Below are positions 49,368 through 61,428 of a stretch of 64,000 bases of DNA, piece by piece (positions within the stretch are counted from its first letter, which is position 1; every line of letters starts with the position of its first letter). This DNA is from Marchantia polymorpha subsp. ruderalis. Its lineage: Eukaryota; Streptophyta; Marchantiopsida; Marchantiales; Marchantiaceae. The stretch lies in NCBI GenBank assembly GCA_037833965.1, contig AP031351.1:27912501-27976500 (forward strand), written 5' to 3'. The notes under the pieces were generated by a model. The model was not told the origin of the DNA and made no database searches. It saw only the letters and a program-made list of their open reading frames with translations. Made by a program: the position numbers and the translations under genes.

Positions 49368-49619
49368 CTAACATGATAAATGTGATAAACAAAACATTAT
49401 CAAAATATTATACGTCATCAACAACCTTTGATCAATTACATAGAGCATATCTATGACATCATAATCCACTATTGAGCAAGTCATACTCCTTGAGGTCAAA
49501 CTCTTGAACTTGATTTCAAACTCTTGAATCACATTGGCTAACAAAGTATAAGCGCCTTTGGTATTCACATGAAAGTACTTCTTGACGTGCTCAGTCTTGC
49601 CATAATACCAACACTCCAC
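49368..49619 (-). pseudogene. Copia gag zinc-knuckle fragment
   Basis: The 83-codon frame starts MECWYYGKTEHVKKYF, matching the copia gag knuckle C-W-x-C-G-K-x-G-H-x-x-x-x-C. The second Cys (to Tyr), the Gly (to Glu) and the last Cys (to Phe) have been lost, so it could not bind zinc. Orientation fits the integrase remnant downstream on the minus strand at 47.2-48.1 kb. Confidence 0.6.
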
Positions 49620-51701
49620 CTTCTTCCTTCATAGATTTTTATCCCTAAAGTATGGATTTATACTTGAATCCAAAACGCTTGTCATCTTTGTCATTCTGAG
49701 AATATTATGAATCTTGAGTCACATTGAATGTTTCACGAAAAGAAGAGAATGAAGTAGATTAGATCATCATCTTCTACTGTTTGTCAGTATTTAAGATAGC
49801 ACTTATTACTTTGTTGCAAGTTGATTGTTTGTTTGTCACAATGAAGCAAGTAATGAGACAACAATTGAGAGAAGCTAGACAATGCATTTAAAAGATGGAT
49901 AGTTTTATTTTCATCATTAATCTTTTTTTCAAAATTTTGAAGTTCAATGACAAAATCTCCATATGCATTGATGTGATCTTAGATCTTAGTCCAAAAATCT
50001 TTTATATAATTTTTTTGACAACTTTTTGCAATAAAACTGTTGCTCAAAACCTTCAAACAAGAAGATATATTTGGTATATTCATTGACTTGCTTTAGTATC
50101 GAAAGTTACAAATGAAGGATGACAATATTTTTTATTTTTGAGTAGATCTGAAATAAAAAAATATCAAAAATCATACCAATTTGGACAACTTCATAAAAAT
50201 TGATGTGAAAAAAAATTAAAACTTGAATTTCGAATGATGAAATATTGGATAAAAAATTCATTTGACATGTTCATGAAACAAAATTGTATCATTTATAACG
50301 TCTTTTTATAAAGCAATACTTAATTTTATTTTAAATAGAAGTTAAAAATAATATCTTGATTATACTATAATATATTGAAATAATAATAAAATGTATTGAT
50401 CATATTTTATATATGATATATGTAACATTAACTCATAAATATCATTGATTTTATGTCAATGTTAGCTTATTTTTATTTTATAAAAAGTATGCTTACAAAT
50501 TATTTTTAATATAATACATGAAATAGAAAAGAAACAATATAAAATTTTGACTAAATCATGCATGATTTGTATACATTATAACACCATAAATAAAATTAAA
50601 AATATTTTTATTTATGATATTTATAGATAATTTAAAGGTTTTAACACATTTTTTATTTAAATTTTTCAGCAATTATATGATTTAGAATAAACACAGTATA
50701 AAAATTATATTAAAATATAATAAGTAAACGTATAAATCATTTTGCAAAAATTTAAAATTCATTTCAAACAAATGATAATTGAATCATAAATTCATAACAA
50801 TAAAATATTATTTAAGTGATTATACTTCAAAAGTCTCACATCATTGATGATTTAATTCAAAACATCCACTTCAGTTTGATTTCACTTTCCACATGAAATA
50901 GAGTAGGTTTTTAAAAATCTTTGATTCTTGCATTTATGTGTGTCTAGAACTCAATCTTGTCATTCTAAGATCATAAACATCTCTAAAAGAATTGCCAAGA
51001 TGATCAACAAGTTAAATCATTAAACCTTAACAAGATGATCAAAGAGTTTTTAATGATGTGAATTTTTCTGTCAATGAAAAAAAGAATAACTTCAAACTTT
51101 AATGCACTCAAAACAAATTTTACTTGATTGAGAGTTTCAAATTATGTTAAAATACACCTTCAAGTCATATTATAACAACTATGATTTGAATTTAATAGAG
51201 TATTAGAATCACAAATTTGTATAAATGAATATCAATGAATAACAATTCTAGCATTTTTTGAAATAAAGTTTTGTATTCAACTCCCTTGATATATTATATA
51301 AAACATGTACAATTATTAAAATCTGATTTTTGATGACGTTGAGAAAACTTGAAATCTTAATTGATGAATTTAAATTTAATTGAATTTTTTTATATAAGTG
51401 CAATTAAAATTTTGTATTTTGATTTTTAAAATTTTTTTATATCATGTCTGCATAATATGGATATGTTATAAATTTTATTTTGAGTCAAATTGAAATTAAT
51501 TCAATTTTTTTAAGATCAAAATTAAATATTATTTAATTTTTTGATCAAAATTTAGATCAATACTACTTTTAAGAATAATATTTGAGATCTTATGGAGTTT
51601 AATAATAAATTCAAAAAATAATAAAGGACTAATATCGTATTTTAAATAGCAATATACAATGGAGCATTCTAATATGTATGAGTAAGAATGTAAAGAGGTT
51701 A
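49620..51701. other. AT-rich sequence, no gene seen
   Basis: The part nearest 49620 may be upstream gag of the copia remnant on the minus strand. The rest is low-complexity AT-rich DNA without support for any feature. Confidence 0.45.
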
Positions 51702-51711
51702 TACATAACAT

Positions 51712-52358
51712 GAAGTATTTACTTGATGGTATCCCATTGGAACCTAAATTGCTTACTAAGATTCTTTAAATTTCGTTTTATCCGATAGGGACCCACTAAG
51801 AATACATGTCACACATGTTCTAGTATCAACAGACGGTGCAAACAGTGAAACTGTGTCCTCGTCCTCCATCATTGAATCGCTCAAATCTCCACTCAGTGCA
51901 ATCAGACTGGAAACTTCTTCATTCGAGACTTCCCCATTGCACCAAAATCTGTAAAATTACCTAAAACTCGAATTCACAAGTCCTCCGCTTCTTTCCCTAT
52001 GAATTTACTCCATAGATTCCAAACGTCCACTATTGCTCATCAAATTTTTGACAACTCAAGACCCAAAACCTCTCCGCTTCACTCCCTGTGAATTTTCTTC
52101 ACAAATTTCACACATTTGCTTTGGTTTACTAAGTTGAATTTTTGACAGCTCAAAACACAAAACCTCTATGCACTTGTGACAATGTCTGTCACATTTCATC
52201 GTTTTGCGATTGCAGAGGTCCATTGAAACTTGCATCATATGTATACAAGAACACATTTTAGAATTTTGCAACGGTGTGAAGTTACATTAGATAAAACAAA
52301 ACTTGATGAGTTCTATCAAGCAATTTAGTTCCGACGGGTGCCATCAAGTAAATACCTC
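51712..52358. mobile_element. TIR transposon (MULE-like), 647 bp, with 10-bp target duplication
   Basis: The left end from 51712 (GAAGTATTTACTTGATGG...) and the reverse complement of the right end to 52358 (GAGGTATTTACTTGATGG...) form imperfect TIRs of about 43 bp that end in TAAATTGCTT. The flanks are TACATAACAT at 51702-51711 and 52359-52368, an exact 10-bp duplication. This is close to the 9-11 bp made by Mutator-like elements. The inside is less AT-rich than the surroundings and has diverged internal direct repeats around CCTCCGCTTC-CCCTATGAATTT and CCTCTCCGCTTC-CCCTGTGAATTT. There is no transposase, so it is non-autonomous. Confidence 0.8.
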
Positions 52359-52368
52359 TACATAACAT

Positions 52369-54400
52369 GTAGCATTTTGATTAGTGAAATGATAGTAGTA
52401 TTGATATTGAATGATGTTTCTTTTAAATCAATGATAAATGCTAGATTATCACATTTTTGAACAAATAAATTGGTTCATAATTCACTTTCAAAACTTAAAT
52501 CTTTTAATTATAAAACAAGAATGTTTTGATTATAGTACTTTCAATATCATGATCAAATCAAATTATCAAATTTATTTCAAAATTTCAAAAAAAAGATCAA
52601 CAATGAATATAATGCTTGTGTTTAACTATGTTCTTTGCTTGTATTGATTTGAATGTCATAAAAAATTCAACATAAATATAGTGTATATGAAGATTAAAAA
52701 TAAAACTTACTAATGTTTACATAAGAATGATATGCATAACATAAATGATGTTAAAATATTAATCATATTTGTTTATCATAAATGAAAATTGCAATGACAA
52801 TTAAATGGAGTTGAAAAAAATACTTCAATCGGAAGAGTATAAAAGATGAGAGGTTTGATACTCTAAAATAGCTAATTTATTTCTTAGAAAATTTAGAATT
52901 ATTCACAATGATTTTTGTTGGATATTATGATACAAACATTTATAGTCCATGATAATGTGTGCATCATAAAAAAATTATTTTGAAATACTTTTCATGTTAG
53001 ATGAACATGAAAGAATTATATTACTATTCATGTAGTCTTTAAGTTTTTTAAAAAGTAGAGCATAATTTAATGTTATATTTTATGATAATATTATAGATGT
53101 GATACAAAATAGACTTCACACCCTCATAACTACCTCAATTTTGTAGATTTGATTTTTGTAACAAATCAATTTATTATTTTTAATAACTTATCTCACTAAG
53201 TTATGTTAAAATTTTTGTTTGCAAAACAAAACAAGCAACTTTAACTGTGTGCAATCTTCAAATTCATTGTCAAAAAATTATATTATAAAAAATTTAAGAA
53301 CTACAAACATATATCTTAAAAAAATTAATGTTTCATGTTTTTTACAAATTTGAAATTTTGTCTTCAAAATTTTGCATTCACTATACTAATATTTAGTCTT
53401 CATTTTTACATTGATGAATGATATTTATGGAAATTGATGAAATTTTTATAAATATGGGTATACTAATAATATTAAAAATAAAAATTCTATTTTGAAAACA
53501 GTGATTTTAAAAAATTTAAATTTATATTAGATTATTATAAATTTATCCTTCAAGATAAATCAAACATTAAATCCTTTATCTAATTTTTAGTGTGAAAAAA
53601 ATCAAAAAAATTGGTTATAACTTGAAATTTGCATTACATATAAAATACATCCTCATATTTATTTTGTTAAAATTCTAGTTGTGTTATCAAATAATTCAAT
53701 TTTTGATTTCATTATTAAGTTTTTGTACTTTTTCCATATTGTGAATATGCACCTTGAGTTGATCCTAAATCTTTATTAGTCAAATGTTAGTATAATACAA
53801 CATGTATTTTCATAAGTCATTGCTCTTTTTTCTGATATGGAAATTATATATTTGTATGTAGAAGAGAAGTCATGTTTGTTTTTGAAAGAGATTATGAATA
53901 TCTATCGCATGATTCTAAACATCACATTTACAATGAGGTTCGATACCTCACTTGGAAAATATTTAGCATGTCTTTATTTTTAACTATTAAAAAAGTCTTT
54001 ATAATCAATAGTACGCATGATAAGGTTTCATATTTTTTCATTTTCCAACTTCCTTAATATGCATATGCACAGTTTTCAGATTTGATCTTATATAGAGATT
54101 TTAATTATTTAAATTTTTAGATTTAATTTTTCATAAATACTTCTTATACATCAAATTTAGTTTTGTGAGATATTTTATGAAATCATTTCGTATTTGATGA
54201 CATGGTTTTCATATTTCAAAAAATATTATAAATTCACTTCACACATCATTGTTATAAAGAGATCACTTACTAATGTTAGATATATTAGAGTAACTTAGGT
54301 TATGCTTATTAGCTGATTGTACACCATTTGACCTAAAGATATAAAATATCTTAGATAGAATAGGATATATTTTCTAGAGTGATCTCCTTGATTCCTAGAC
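52369..54400. other. AT-rich sequence, no gene seen
   Basis: Very AT-rich. Frames are short and unmatched, and no repeat structure is supportable. Confidence 0.55.
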
Positions 54401-54533
54401 CAATGTTACCAGTTCGGTACGGCATCAGGGGTAACTGCCATCTCTTTTTGGCAAGATACTTGGACCCCAAGTTTTATATAATAAGTGTAGATACTTTGCA
54501 GTTGATGACATGGGCTAAGTGACGACGGAGGGC

Positions 54534-54761
54534 ATGTTCCTTGCGTCCTGCGTTCAAAGTGTTCTATTTAAGCAAATATTCCGTCTCCGCAACGACTTCA
54601 AACTTGGAACACGGACTCGGAAAAATCTGAACAGAAGTGACGTTGGAATGAATGAGTTTGCACGATGGGGAATCCTCAATGATTTAGGCATCTGCAGTAC
54701 CATGCGATACTCAGACAGAAAGAACAATAAGGCATGGGTCTACGTCACTGATCCCAGTTAA
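54534..54761 (+). CDS. Small unrecognised ORF or exon remnant (75 codons)
   Basis: From ATG 54534 the frame reads 75 residues, rich in Arg, Lys and Asn, ending in AWVYVTDPS and a stop. It lies at the border where AT-rich repeats give way to balanced sequence and has more even codon use than its surroundings. It could be a last exon, a decayed gene piece or chance. No motif is recognised. Confidence 0.2.
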   Translation: MFLASCVQSVLFKQIFRLRNDFKLGTRTRKNLNRSDVGMNEFARWGILNDLGICSTMRYSDRKNNKAWVYVTDPS

Positions 54762-55660
54762 ATAGTTCACGACGCCAGTGATACTTTACGCTTTTCCTTC
54801 ATAAATATACCTCATCCTAGATATATGATTCGCGCTGTTTAGTAAGCAAGCACTCAACAAACTTCATTGTATTTTACGTACGCACGCTCGATTTGGAGCT
54901 ACATAAGACACAGGTTAGCTGATATATTAAGGAGATTTTTCTGTGTTGTTTTCAAAGGTTGGTCAACAACAAACTAACAAGAACCTGATACGACACATTT
55001 TGTAATATAGTTTATTGTTTTATATGCAGTTTTAGTTCCTTGTTTGATTTTATGGATCTTTCCATAGCTTAATATATCCATGTGACCTCAGCTTATATGC
55101 TATCATTTGATAAATTATATTTGTCCTTGAAAATAGAATCAACTGTACGTCTTATTTTCCATCATTCATAGAAGCTGATGTGAGTATGACTTCCGATATA
55201 GATGTCAACAGCAATTATATTCGTAAGAAAGTATCTCAATTAGTCGGCATAATCGTTGTTGAACTTCAGAAAACTTAAGAGTAACTATCTCATACGATTT
55301 CGGTTTTGAATGCTTACTTTGTGATTGATAAGCACTCATTTCAATCTGGAAATTTATTTGATTAGGAAGGATATAACCTTTAGCATTCTTTTATTTTACA
55401 TATCATGGTGTGATCAGTTTTTTGTTATGTGCTTTTATAAATCTATGTGGATTTGGATCTGGCAAAACGCACATCCTCCAAGAATTTGATTTTTTTTTCT
55501 TAATTTTTTGCTTGGATATATGTTTGAATACATACTTCCATTCTTATGATTTCCAATATTCAGTTTGTGAAACTTAGAATTGAGAGATAGTATTAATTTG
55601 TGACTGAATTTCCAATTTTTAATAAATGAAAATCTATTTTTTTTAATTAGAATATGACAT
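54762..55660. other. No gene seen
   Basis: AT-rich with short frames only. Confidence 0.5.
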
Positions 55661-55674
55661 CAAATCATGACACA

Positions 55675-55705
55675 AAACTGTAGGAATGTATCGTCCTACA
55701 GTTTT
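55675..55705. repeat. 12-bp inverted repeat hairpin
   Basis: AAAACTGTAGGA pairs with TCCTACAGTTTT across a loop of about 7-8 nt. It is about 140 bp from the tRNA-like sequence. Confidence 0.6.
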
Positions 55706-55846
55706 TTGTACCTGACCCATTATAATTTGCATGCCCGAGAGGGGAGACATAATCAAACCTTTGTTTTGTCGGAGAGTTTTTTTGGTTTTGTGAATGGGTT
55801 GTTCCTTTTATGCATTTTTTACTCTCACCCGTTTCATCACCTTGCT

Positions 55847-55914
55847 TGGCGGGAGTCGGATCCGAACCCACAACATTTGGATTATGAGCCTGACGAGTTA
55901 CAAATTACCCCGCG
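55847..55914 (-). pseudogene. tRNA-Met(CAT)-like pseudogene
   Basis: The minus strand starts CGCGGGGTA, contains AACTCGTCAGGCTCATAATC with a CAT anticodon in a CTCATAA loop, then GTGGGTTCGGATCC and CTCCCGCCA. GCGGG/CCCGC of the acceptor pairs, and the first pair is mismatched as in organelle or bacterial initiators. The D arm is too short and the anticodon stem has two mismatches, so it is probably not functional. It resembles plastid or mitochondrial trnfM more than nuclear Met tRNAs. It may be an organelle-derived relic or the head of a SINE. Confidence 0.5.
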
Positions 55915-56300
55915 AACAGCCATTGTAAAAAAAAGAACGTTTTACATTTTTATATTCGAACGCAAAAAGTCTGTAAAATTACAGCTGATCATTTTCATTT
56001 AGTATTAAAAAATTTCTCTCATGATTCACCAGTGCTCAACTATTTATTAAAAAACTCAAAATATAGTGGACGAATGCCATAAAAATACATGAACATCGAT
56101 GGATTTCCAAAATCTACGGCAGAAAAAACAAGCACTGAATCTCAAAAGAAATGATGAGGAGAAACAGAGCGAGCATAAATGTATATTCTGTAGTGCAAGG
56201 CCAAGCTTTCTTTCCCACCCATCGAGTTTCGAGTCTATCCAGAAATTTTCCAAGAGCCAGTGGATCATACCAAGACCGAAACTTGAACTGATCTACAAGG
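55915..56300. other. No gene seen
   Basis: Mixed composition, no supported feature. Confidence 0.45.
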
Positions 56301-57097
56301 CACTTTTTTGTACAGATTGAACTTTTTCGGTCCCAGCATTCAGGCACCTAAAGAAAAACCCATCGCCGTTACCATACCCACACTCATCACCTCACCTCAC
56401 CCGAAAGAGCAATTGAAAATCTCAGCTCAGAGAAAAACTCTACCCTTATATGTTCTCCAAAGCCTTGAGAGGAAATGGTTCAATTTCCAAATCGGTGGCC
56501 TAATATTCCGTCTCGTGCTTCCAGAACCGAGGCCGTTTACATCGAATGCATCACGTCCTCCATGCCCGACCCATGTGCATGCTTTGTCACCGTGCGCCTG
56601 GAGTTTGAGGCCACCAGGGTACGGGCTACATGAGACGCTGAAGCCCATCACATGTGCCCACCACCGGCGGACAGATGGTAGCCGCGAGATGGCAGCATGT
56701 CAACAGCGGTCGTCGTTGACGGCAGGGGACGGCGGGCGCTCGCCACGTGGCGGGACGCGGGCAGACGGGACACGTGAAGCAGCAGCTTTAGAAACGCCTC
56801 GCTTTTCCGGCCATTGGCTGGGAAGACCGGGGCCCGAATCGGTCAATCCGCAAACCCAGTGTGCAATGCGCAAAACATCTGTGAGATAAAATCCGCTGCC
56901 CGGCGCCCGACACCTGGACCCGCAGCCGGGGCGGCCGTTCCCAGCCTCCCGTTCGGTCCGAGGCAATCACGTGAAGGGCAATCTTCGCCCCGCCGGGCAT
57001 TCCCCGAAATTATTCTCCGCAGCCCCTCGCTTTTAGGGTTTCGCCCTCCGTGGACTTTCGGCCCCCGCTCGAGCGCTCGAGCTCTGAGCTCGTTTCC
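56301..57097 (+). promoter_or_regulatory. Promoter-like region with G-boxes and a telo-box
   Basis: Three G-boxes (CACGTG) lie at 56744-56749, 56771-56776 and 56968-56973. The first sits in a perfect 12-bp palindrome CGCCACGTGGCG (56741-56752). A telo-box TTTAGGGTTT is at 57032-57041, typical just upstream of or in leaders of broadly expressed plant genes. A 16-bp palindrome GCTCGAGCGCTCGAGC follows at 57067-57082. Together these suggest a + strand promoter reading rightwards from about 57 kb. Confidence 0.5.
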
Positions 57098-57244
57098 ATG
57101 GCCGTCGCCAGCCCTCGCCCTCCTCGACCGAAAAGCAAATCATTGAATCAATTATGTTCCGAATCTTTACAACAACAAGGGAACACAGGACGCGACATCT
57201 GTGAATGCTGTAGCCTCGCGCTAGGACTTGTCAGAGGAGTTTGA
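57098..57244 (+). CDS. Small ORF (48 codons) after the telo-box promoter
   Basis: ATG 57098 is in a strong context (TTTCCATGGCC), about 60 bases after the telo-box. The product starts MAVASPRPPRPKSKSLNQ and ends LGLVRGV; no domain is recognised. It may be an upstream ORF, the first exon of a spliced gene, or the product of a short transcript. Position relative to the promoter motifs is the main support. Confidence 0.3.
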   Translation: MAVASPRPPRPKSKSLNQLCSESLQQQGNTGRDICECCSLALGLVRGV

Positions 57245-57877
57245 GGTTACCGTCTGTGTCAGCGCCGAACGAGCTCCTCGACACTCAAAGGTCGCAGCAC
57301 CAGCATCCGAAGAGGAAGAAGAAGTAAACCATCTCGCAGAGAGCTTTTGAGTCGAGTGCGGCAAGCATTCATGTAGTACTTTTCCAGCTGTATCGATCTG
57401 GATAGAATCGATGGATACAACGAACGAGAACTCCAGACTACAGGACTCCCACTTAGAAAAACACGTCCGCGCGCAGTAAGGTGTCGAATTTTCAGCTGGA
57501 GCTCGTTTGAGTTCTTGGCATATCATTCGACTGAGTTGACACTTGGAATTTGGCCGTAGGTTCGGATGACTACAGCAGTTATCCTGAATCCCAATCGAGT
57601 CTTCGGGTCTGCTTTGATCGTGGATGAGCCTCTGAATGGATCAAAGTTGTGGATAAGAATTTGCGAATGTTCAACAGATAGGATTAATTGCAACCTCCAG
57701 GTGTCATCTTGCACACCCGATCTCAACAAGGTGGATGAACTATCCCTTTCCCCAAGTTCCAAGATTCTCGAACATGAGTCCCTTTGCGAACGGGTCCGAA
57801 TTTCATGCACCTCGAATCCAGACAAAGCCGACCCAATATACAATTATTTTTTGTTTTCTCTGAAATATGAGATATAA
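57245..57877. other. Unassigned region open on both strands
   Basis: A + strand frame at 57566-57877 (103 codons) overlaps minus-strand frames at 57843-57523 and 57526-57221. None shows a domain I know. The region has balanced composition and directly follows the promoter-like motifs, so part of it may be transcribed, but the coding strand cannot be decided by eye. Confidence 0.25.
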
Positions 57878-59100
57878 ATACAATGCCACCTTCGAAGCTC
57901 CAATTGTTCTTCGTCTAACTTGCTTCTATCGTACCCATTCAATCAATATGATAACATTGTAAGTTTATGTAAATTTCTCACATTGCAACATGTCGAAGGG
58001 AATTTCCTAGACAATATTATAATGCGTACTTAGACCCGAAATACATTTATGCTTAGATGTTCAATGCGTCAATATTTGTATTACTCAATATTGATTTATC
58101 AGTTTTTTTATTTCTAATGTTTGTGATCAAGTAAACATGATGCAAAAGTTCATTAAATTTAGTATCATAAGTGATTCTCATAAAACTCACATAATATATG
58201 TTAGTTTTCAAATACACTCTTTTGTATACCATTTGACATGTTTACATATGTACACAATATTCCGGTATTTTCTTTTGTAAAAAGTACAACAGAATCTGTT
58301 TTCGACTTAAGATTTTCATATCAACGATAGACTGAGATATCTGACTAGTTTGTTGATATACATGAAGTAGTATCTTAACTATATGATGTAGTTGGTATGT
58401 GCAAATGGAAGAACTCCGACTATAGCAATTTCAAATTGATAAAATTTCTCAGGAGTCATAAACCGTTTGAATCTTTCCTATTCAAAACAGTTTTCACTTT
58501 TATAATCATATTTTAATATGCTCATGATATTTCTCCTTTTTATCTATTTTTAAAAATATTTATATCAAACAATTTTTTCTTGTAATTTTAGAACGCATGA
58601 AACAACATTCTTTATATTACGCAATCTTTACTTGACTATAGTAATGCATTACAGGGATTACAGAGAGAATCGTTTACGAATCTGGAACATGTTTTTAGCA
58701 TCACAGACTTGCATCCAGTTTAGTCAAGTGTTGATCATAAATTTGATGAATTGGACAAATTTTGTTTCGATGAAAGGACATATTCCATGGTCCAAAGGTT
58801 AAAGGCGCAAGGAATTTTCATCAAGTGAACTAGATCTTCATGATGTTTTGAACGAAAAGTAGGATGTCAATTTCTTGAGTAGTTCCGATTTTCAATTGAC
58901 TAAAATGAGGTGGTGTTTTCCTATTGTACCGACACAATTCAGACTTGATGATGATGTACGTTAAGTATGTGCAGATTTCTGAACCCTTGAACAGCTTGGG
59001 GATGACATGTTGCCACAGACATCTTACTGCAGCAACGACAGACATATCGCTTGAGAATTGCCAAAAATACTTGATGTTATCCAGTACAGTGAACGAGATG
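57878..59100. other. AT-rich sequence, no gene seen
   Basis: No supported coding frame or repeat. Confidence 0.45.
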
Positions 59101-60310
59101 TTCGAGTGCTAGTGGTGTTGATGCTCTATCTGAAATGATGGCTGCACGTTCGGTCGATGGGTGAGCCGTGGCGGACGGCTGGACGGGTTTCCTTTCTGGG
59201 CATTCCTTTCCCACTTCTTTACGCTTTTCTGCACTGCACCATCATCTCTGTGTACTGCGTAAGTGCCTTTATGTTCCGACACTTGAATATTCCGTGACAA
59301 GGTTTGGTTCGCATGCAAACGAGAGGAGTACCGAGATTCCAATCGTTTCTCGATCGCCCATTTCGGCACCGCTCTCTCTGCCATCATTTCCGTCCACCCT
59401 TTCCTCCCAACATTACGACACAATTTGCAAACCCTTTTTCGGAGGCCTGTCCCGAAAGTCGCGAACTCGATGCTTGCGTGCGATCTCCAAGCAAGAGAGC
59501 GTCTTCAATCCGAGCCATTGTGAGACGGCTACCCGTAGCGGCTAGCCTGCGCCATGTGAGACGGAGGAGGCTCGAGATTGAAGATTCCGGACCGGATACA
59601 CGACTTGAAAAGCGGCGTCAGGATCTGCTCGAGCTCGAGAAAAAGCACCCCAAAAGTTGTCCTCGTACGATCAAATCGACCTCGCAAAAGAGAAAAGATA
59701 GAGCAGCTGCTGCCGAGCTCGAGACCTCTCTCCCCCCGCTGAGCCTCGAGCTCTCTCTCTCAACTTGGCCTCGCATCATTTCTCTGGGTGCGCGGACTTT
59801 GCTCCGTCAGCTCCCTCCCTCCCTCTCGTCTAAAGAGAAAGAACGGCTCGTGGTCTCATGCAGAGTGCGAGACCGCCCGATTTAGGCGCCCCGCCCGTTG
59901 TCATGGGCCTTCGTACTCTTCGCCCTTCCGCCACAGCGGCTCCCCTTGTCGCTTTCCGCAGATACTGACAACTCCGTCCCGTGCTTCAACGTTTCGAACT
60001 TCGGCCGATGGCCCGCATTAGCCGCAGCGCAAATCTAGGCAATTGTTCTCCTATCGTGATGCCTCTCGCTAGTGGAACGCGGACGCTCGGAATGGATGGA
60101 TGGACGGATGGAGGATAGATCGATGGTGGCAACTCGGGGATCCGAGCTCGACCGTTCTGGACGACGGCATGGCAACGGAGTTTCTGCTTAGATTGGATGG
60201 ATGGACGCAGTTCGTGGTCAGCGTCATGTTTGACTCGGAGATTTGGATTCCGTTGTATGGGATGCTATAAGGGGTACGTACGGTCGTTGAGAGTTGTACA
60301 GCTTCCAACT
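59101..60310. other. GC-rich island without recognised gene
   Basis: Composition and CT-rich tracts (CTCTCTCTC at about 59750; GAGCTCGAG repeats at about 59610-59755) resemble the leaders of the two proven genes. A 193-codon + frame (59304-59885) is Arg/Ser-rich with no motif and probably arises from composition. GGATGGATGGAC-type runs occur at about 60090-60112 and 60195-60206. Confidence 0.35.
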
Positions 60311-60886
60311 TGCTCCTAACTCGGCAGTCAAGGTATCGAAGGCATGATAACCTATAAATAAATAATTCGTTAGTGATGTTGTGGGAAAAGGGTCATTCTT
60401 ATAGCTTGAAGAGAATTTCGAAATTTTTCGGAAGCTAGAAATGAAGGTTCATTTATCAATATATTTGAGATACATCTCTATGCTCTCTGTGCCGGTTTTA
60501 AGTGTTGATGGAAAATGGCCTCTTGCTCAAATGGTCGATCTTTCCAGTCAGAGCCCGTCTTCTTTCGATTCCCTTTCTCCTCTTCTAGAAATGACATTTG
60601 ACTTCACACAACCTAAATAAGCGTCGGCTTGTAAAATGTGAAGATATGGTATCTTGTCATGTTGGACCTTCTAGCATGTCACTTAAGTCTTTCAGTGAGT
60701 CCAAAAAAGGGGAATTCTAAGTTTTTTTTGACTTTTTGGTGATAGTTGAATAAATATTTGTACAACATAAAAACATTTATTTTTTGTAAGTTGCGGCATT
60801 CCGAACATTTCAACTCCTAATACTACAGTAGTCTGGGTAGAAATTCGAGCAGCCGAAGGGGATGAAGGAGTTGAGGTATGAAGCAG
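60311..60886. other. No gene seen
   Basis: Mixed composition, no supported feature. Confidence 0.4.
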
Positions 60887-61428
60887 TTACCGGAAGTCAA
60901 CAGTGGTCGTCCGCAGAAAATCTAGATGGATCGATATTATCCATCCTTCCATTTTGACTTCCACGTCCTGAATGCTCTTTTTTTCCAGCTGAGAATGATT
61001 TTCCATGACAATCGGAACACAGGGAACTAACTTCGACCACTCTGTTTGTAATTTGAGGTTGTGGCCTTCTTTCTCAGTACTGTAGTTAATTTGGAAATTG
61101 TGACAAATATGAAGAAAAAAGTTCACGCACATGTGGGAGGTCATTACGAGGTGGACTTTCTTTGACCCCCTTTGAGATCATTGCGTCCTGAAGGAAGATG
61201 CCGCAGATCAGAAGGTTTCTGTACCTTCAGATCCCCAGGGTCTTGCCTTGACTTTTGCACGCACGGAACAAAACGAATATCTTCAACCCGCTTGACGGCA
61301 AACTCGGAAATCTTTGTACGAGGCTGGAAACAAAAGTGGCCAAATTCAGGCCATTTCGTAGATGCAGAACATTCGACTTCGGTTCGATGTCCATCAAATT
61401 GTGCATGACGTATAATGAGGTCTGACAT
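60887..61428 (-). CDS. Two adjacent unrecognised minus-strand frames
   Basis: Frames 61428-61144 (94 codons) and 61144-60887 (85 codons) touch through a TAATG overlap. Their residue make-up looks more protein-like than that of the GC-driven frames nearby. Both contain an (F/L)VPCV motif flanked by acidic and basic residues, which hints at a diverged duplicated segment. I recognise no family. They could be exons of a minus-strand gene with the junction mis-read, or chance. Confidence 0.2.

Noticed and set aside
59304..59885. 193-codon + strand open frame rich in Arg, Ser and Leu
   Set aside because: It overlaps other long frames in a GC-rich island and shows no motif; not reported as a gene.
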